Assembly (NCBI RefSeq): GCF_025452195.1
Contig: NZ_CP104973.1
Location: 3,083,001 to 3,147,000, forward strand
Direction: 5' to 3'
Length of the DNA: 64,000 nucleotides
DNA from: Phyllobacterium zundukense
GTDB taxonomy: Bacteria; Pseudomonadota; Alphaproteobacteria; Rhizobiales; Rhizobiaceae
Shown: in pieces, positions 60,794-64,000 of the stretch
Layout: every line of letters begins with the position of its first letter
Position numbering within the stretch: position 1 is the stretch's first letter
Translations under genes and position numbers: made by a program
Notes under the pieces: generated by a model
Database searches by the model: none
What the model was told of the DNA's origin: nothing
Seen by the model: only the letters and a program-made list of their open reading frames with translations

Positions 60794-62203
60794 TTATTTA
60801 AAGCCGAACCACCAGGTTGCCAGACCGAGAAACGACGAAAAGCCGACGACATCGGTAACCGTGGTAACGAATACCGCCGACGCTATGGCCGGGTCAGCAC
60901 CGAAACGATGCAGCAACAACGGAATCAGAATACCACCAAGTGCGGCTGCAAGCATGTTGATGATCATCGCTGCTGCAATAATACCGCCAATATGGACATT
61001 TGCGAACCAGAGACCCGCAATGACACCAATCATGATCGCGAAAATGACCCCGTTGATGAGCCCCACCGAAGCCTCGCGGCGAATGATGCGGCCGGCGTTG
61101 TAGATATCCATGTCCCGTGTCGCCAGTGCCCGAACAGTCACGGTCATTGTCTGCGTGCCTGCATTGCCACCCATGGATGCCACGATGGGCATAAGCACCG
61201 CCAGAGCCACCATCTGCTGGATGGTGCCATCGAACAATCCGATCACAGATGCCGACAGGAATGCAGTGAACAGGTTGATCACCAGCCAGGGCGTACGTGA
61301 GCGCGACGTGGACAGCACCGAATCGGACAGTTCTTCGTCGCCGACGCCGCCGAGACGCAAGATATCTTCCTCGGCCTCTTCCTGAATGACGTCCACGATG
61401 TTCTCGATGGTCAGAACACCGACAAGCCGGTCGTTTTCGTCCACCACCGCTGCCGACAACAGGTCGTATTGCTCGAAGATTTGCGCGGCTTCTTCCTGGT
61501 CCATGGTCGCCGGGATCGCATGTCGCGTCTCGTGTGTGATCTCGTCGATTTTGACGTCGCGCCGGGTCCGCAGGATGCGATCGAGGTCGATCGCGCCCAA
61601 GAGCCGGAACATCGGGTCGATAACGAATATCTGCGAGAACGACTCGGGCAGGTCGTCATTGTCGCGCATGTAGTCGATGGTCTGGCCGACAGTCCAGAAT
61701 GGCGGCACCGCGACAAACTCCGTCTGCATGCGGCGTCCGGCGGTTTCCTCCGGGTAGCCAAGGGAACGGCGCAGTCGAACCCTTTCGGTAAACGGCAGCT
61801 GCGCCAGAATCTCGTCGCGGTCTTCTTGCTCAAGGTCTTCAAGGATGTAGACCGCATCGTCGGAATCGAGTTCCTGAACGCCTTCGGCGATCTGCCGGTT
61901 CGGCATCGCATCAACGATTTCAAGGCGAACCGCCTCGTCAACCTCGGTCAGTGCGGCAAAATCGAATTCGTCGCCCAGAAGTTCAACGAGGGCCCTACGC
62001 TGATCTGGCTGCAGAGCCTCGAGGACGTGGCCAAGCTCCGACTGGTGCAGCTTGCCGACATGCGCCCTTAGAAAGAGAACGTCCCGGTCCGCAATAGCGG
62101 CGCCGACACGCGCCAGATAGGACGTGCGGACAGCACCGTCCTCGCCATAGATGTTGGCATCCTCGTCTTCAGGTGCGGATTCCGGGAGAGTATCTGTTTC
62201 CAT
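60794..62203 (-). CDS. mgtE: Magnesium transporter MgtE
   Basis: 469 residues. N-terminal MgtE domain (about 25-150, ALQPDQRRALVELL...ELDSDDAVYILEDL), two CBS domains (about 155-280, with PESFSQIFVIDP and DLLSAAVVDENDRLVGVLTIENIVDVIQEEAEED), and five membrane helices (about 310-469) containing the pore region AVLMPIVASMGGNAGTQT. Gated by intracellular Mg2+. The gene is bracketed by two direct copies of a 143-150-bp repeat. Confidence 0.97.
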   Translation of the reverse strand: METDTLPESAPEDEDANIYGEDGAVRTSYLARVGAAIADRDVLFLRAHVGKLHQSELGHVLEALQPDQRRALVELLGDEFDFAALTEVDEAVRLEIVDAMPNRQIAEGVQELDSDDAVYILEDLEQEDRDEILAQLPFTERVRLRRSLGYPEETAGRRMQTEFVAVPPFWTVGQTIDYMRDNDDLPESFSQIFVIDPMFRLLGAIDLDRILRTRRDVKIDEITHETRHAIPATMDQEEAAQIFEQYDLLSAAVVDENDRLVGVLTIENIVDVIQEEAEEDILRLGGVGDEELSDSVLSTSRSRTPWLVINLFTAFLSASVIGLFDGTIQQMVALAVLMPIVASMGGNAGTQTMTVTVRALATRDMDIYNAGRIIRREASVGLINGVIFAIMIGVIAGLWFANVHIGGIIAAAMIINMLAAALGGILIPLLLHRFGADPAIASAVFVTTVTDVVGFSSFLGLATWWFGFK

Positions 62204-62252
62204 CTATCCGCACCTGCCTTTCCTGACAAATATGGCGTCTCGTCAGTTAAAA

Positions 62253-62402
62253 CTCAGTGTCCGTCTTGAAAGTCGCTGCGGCTAGTCAGATGGCGTGGTT
62301 TTCGAGAACCGGAGCGCAGCGTACATTAAGTACGTGAGCACCGGAAGCGCAGAAAAATCGCGTCAGATGACCGTCGCAACAGAGTTTCAAACCGACACTC
62401 AG
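62253..62402. repeat. 150-bp palindromic repeat, copy B (between the aldehyde dehydrogenase gene and mgtE)
   Basis: Ends CTCAGTGTCCGTCTTGAAA (62253-62271) and TTTCAAACCGACACTCAG are inverted. The central 90 bp are almost identical to copy A at 60626-60768. The right end runs into the stop codon of the aldehyde dehydrogenase (62399-62401), so the element contributes that gene's TGA. The rest of the 195-bp gap shows no other feature. Confidence 0.8.
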
Positions 62403-63844
62403 GCAGCGTTGTCTTCCCAACCGCTGATCGCCTTCACTTCAAGGAAATCCTCGATCCCGAAGTGACCGCCTTCGCGCCCGATGCCCGACTGCTTGTAGCC
62501 GCCGAACGGAGCGTCTGCTGCATGCTCGGCACCATTAATACGCACCATGCCAGCGCGCAACTGCTTCGACACGCGCTTGATGCGCTCGCGATCGCCCGAC
62601 TGGATATAGGCAGCAAGACCGTATGGCGTGTCATTGGCGATCTCTACCGCTTCTTCCTCCGTGTCGAAGGGGATCATCGCCAGTACCGGTCCGAAGATTT
62701 CTTCGCGGGCGATCGTCATGTCATTGTTGACGTCGGCGAAAACCGTCGGACGGACGTAGTAACCCCGATTGAAGCCTTCGGGGCGTCCGGTACCGCCGGC
62801 AATCAGCCGCGCGCCTTCCTTGATGCCCTGCTCGATCAGTCCCTGCACCTTGTTGAACTGCATCTCAGACACAAGCGGACCCATGTGATCGCCGTCCTGC
62901 GATGGATCGCCGACCTTGGTGGCCTTGGCGGTCTCGGCAGCGATTTCGGTCGCCTTGCCATAGACCGAGCGCTCAACCAGCATGCGCGTCGGTGCATTGC
63001 AGGACTGGCCGGTATTGTTGAACACATGCTCGACGCCGCGCTTGACGGCAGCTTCAACATCCGAATCTGCAAACACGATGTTCGGCGACTTGCCGCCGAG
63101 CTCCAGCGATACGCGTTTGACCGTATCGGCCGCAGCCTTGGTCACGGCAACGCCGGCGCGGGTGGAACCCGTGAACGACATCATGTCGATGCCGGGATGA
63201 GCTGACATGGCTGCACCAACTGATGGGCCATCACCATTGACCAAATTGAACACACCGGCAGGAAGACCCGAGGCATCGACCATTTCCGCAAAAATCACTG
63301 ATGAAATTGGCGCAATCTCGGAGGGCTTGAGAATGACGGTACACCCTGCGGCAATCGCTGGAACGACTTTCAGAACCACCTGGTTCATCGGCCAGTTCCA
63401 CGGCGTGATCAGGCCGCAGACACCGATCGGCTCGTACGCAAGCCGGACCGTGTCGTGACCGTTTAGCGGCCGCTCGAACTCGAACTCTTTGAGTGACCGG
63501 ATGAAAGCCTTGATATGGCCGGTCCCGGATGCCGCCTGTTCATCCAGCGCCATTGTGATCGGGGCGCCCATTTCGGACGAGATAGCCTTGGCCATATCGG
63601 CGATACGCGATTTATAAACGGCAAGCAGCCGCTCAAGCCACGCCAGGCGCTCTTCGCGGCTGGTCACGCTCCATGTGGTGAAAGCCTTGCGCGCGGCGGA
63701 TACGGCCTTGTCGACATCGGCTGCAGAACCCAGCGAGATCACGGCAAATGCCTGCTCGTCAGCCGGATTGATTACCTCAAGCTCTTTCGCCACTACCGGC
63801 GCTATCCACTTTCCATCGATATAGAAATCGGTCTTGCGAAGCAT
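62399..63844 (-). CDS. NAD(P)-dependent aldehyde dehydrogenase family protein
   Basis: 481 residues. Contains the ALDH active-site motifs: TPWNWPMNQVVLKVVPAIAAG, FTGSTRAGVAV (cofactor), LELGGKSPNIVF (general-base Glu) and NTGQSCNAPTR (nucleophilic Cys), then EEIFGPVLAMIPF. Substrate not determinable from sequence. The ATG at 63844 is preceded by GGAG and begins LRKTDFYIDGKW. The last codons, ...WEDNAA then TGA, abut and slightly overlap a palindromic repeat. 63845-64000 contains no further recognisable feature. Confidence 0.95.
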   Translation of the reverse strand: MLRKTDFYIDGKWIAPVVAKELEVINPADEQAFAVISLGSAADVDKAVSAARKAFTTWSVTSREERLAWLERLLAVYKSRIADMAKAISSEMGAPITMALDEQAASGTGHIKAFIRSLKEFEFERPLNGHDTVRLAYEPIGVCGLITPWNWPMNQVVLKVVPAIAAGCTVILKPSEIAPISSVIFAEMVDASGLPAGVFNLVNGDGPSVGAAMSAHPGIDMMSFTGSTRAGVAVTKAAADTVKRVSLELGGKSPNIVFADSDVEAAVKRGVEHVFNNTGQSCNAPTRMLVERSVYGKATEIAAETAKATKVGDPSQDGDHMGPLVSEMQFNKVQGLIEQGIKEGARLIAGGTGRPEGFNRGYYVRPTVFADVNNDMTIAREEIFGPVLAMIPFDTEEEAVEIANDTPYGLAAYIQSGDRERIKRVSKQLRAGMVRINGAEHAADAPFGGYKQSGIGREGGHFGIEDFLEVKAISGWEDNAA

Positions 63845-64000
63845 GGTCTGTCTCCTGCCTGTGGCTCTATGGATTATTTTTGACACTGCGCCGGATAAGT
63901 GACGGCGTGGTTCAGTTGAGTGTGTAGCGGATGATTGACGTTACGACCAACAGGAATATCGAACAAAGAGGCAAAAATAGCGGCGCCTTGAGGTTTATTG

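Overview
The window is chromosomal DNA from an alphaproteobacterium of the order Hyphomicrobiales (Rhizobiales), probably close to Phyllobacterium, Ochrobactrum or Brucella. This rests on the gene order (ftsB-eno, kdsA-pyrG-secG-tpiA, trpDC-moaC-moeA-lexA-comEC-gltX-gltA, lpxB-lpxI-lpxA-fabZ-lpxD-bamA-rseP-cdsA-uppS-frr-pyrH-tsf-rpsB), on an EipB-type envelope protein, on the GAAC-N7-GAAC SOS box typical of alphaproteobacteria, and on a complete thuREFGKAB trehalose cluster. I see no rRNA, tRNA, prophage, insertion-sequence transposase or CRISPR array.

Layout. 0.1-4.4 kb: ftsB, eno, a PRC-barrel protein, kdsA and a glyoxalase-like protein, all on the minus strand. 4.66-7.57 kb: a plus-strand lipoprotein with a coiled coil and a GH65 (acid-trehalase-like) catalytic domain, breaking an otherwise housekeeping block. 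7.6-11.6 kb: pyrG, an L,D-transpeptidase, secG and tpiA. 11.8-17.2 kb: a plus-strand run ppiD-like, trpD, trpC, moaC, moeA. 17.2-24.6 kb: the thu operon (thuE-F-G-K-A-B, minus) with divergent thuR and two LacI-type operators, apparently inserted between moeA and lexA. 24.7-27.9 kb: lexA and comEC, convergent, each interrupted by one single-base indel in this sequence. 28.0-30.9 kb: gltX and gltA. 31.0-44.2 kb: a long minus-strand envelope and translation block from rpsB through tsf, pyrH, frr, uppS, cdsA, rseP, bamA, lpxD, fabZ, lpxA and lpxI to lpxB. 44.5-49.5 kb: eipB, ridA-like, a glycerophosphodiesterase, a FemAB-like acyltransferase, a HIT protein and azlCD. 49.6-54.6 kb: clpS-clpA, a phasin, and a D,D-carboxypeptidase with a SPOR domain. 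54.6-63.9 kb: small conserved unknowns, L-serine dehydratase, DUF599, an MFS transporter, a DUF1624 membrane protein, a MerR regulator, mgtE and an aldehyde dehydrogenase.

Themes. Much of the window serves the envelope: Kdo and lipid A synthesis, outer-membrane protein insertion, phospholipid and undecaprenyl precursors, peptidoglycan modification and periplasmic folding. The accessory layer is about disaccharides: the thu import and 3-keto-sugar pathway lies 10 kb from a membrane-anchored GH65 hydrolase. Intergenic regions carry palindromic repeats of at least three families, including two near-identical direct copies on either side of mgtE, one of which provides the stop codon of the aldehyde dehydrogenase. 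The most consequential observation is the lexA frameshift exactly at the catalytic Gly-Asp-Ser-Met motif. It is either a base-calling error or a real loss of SOS control.
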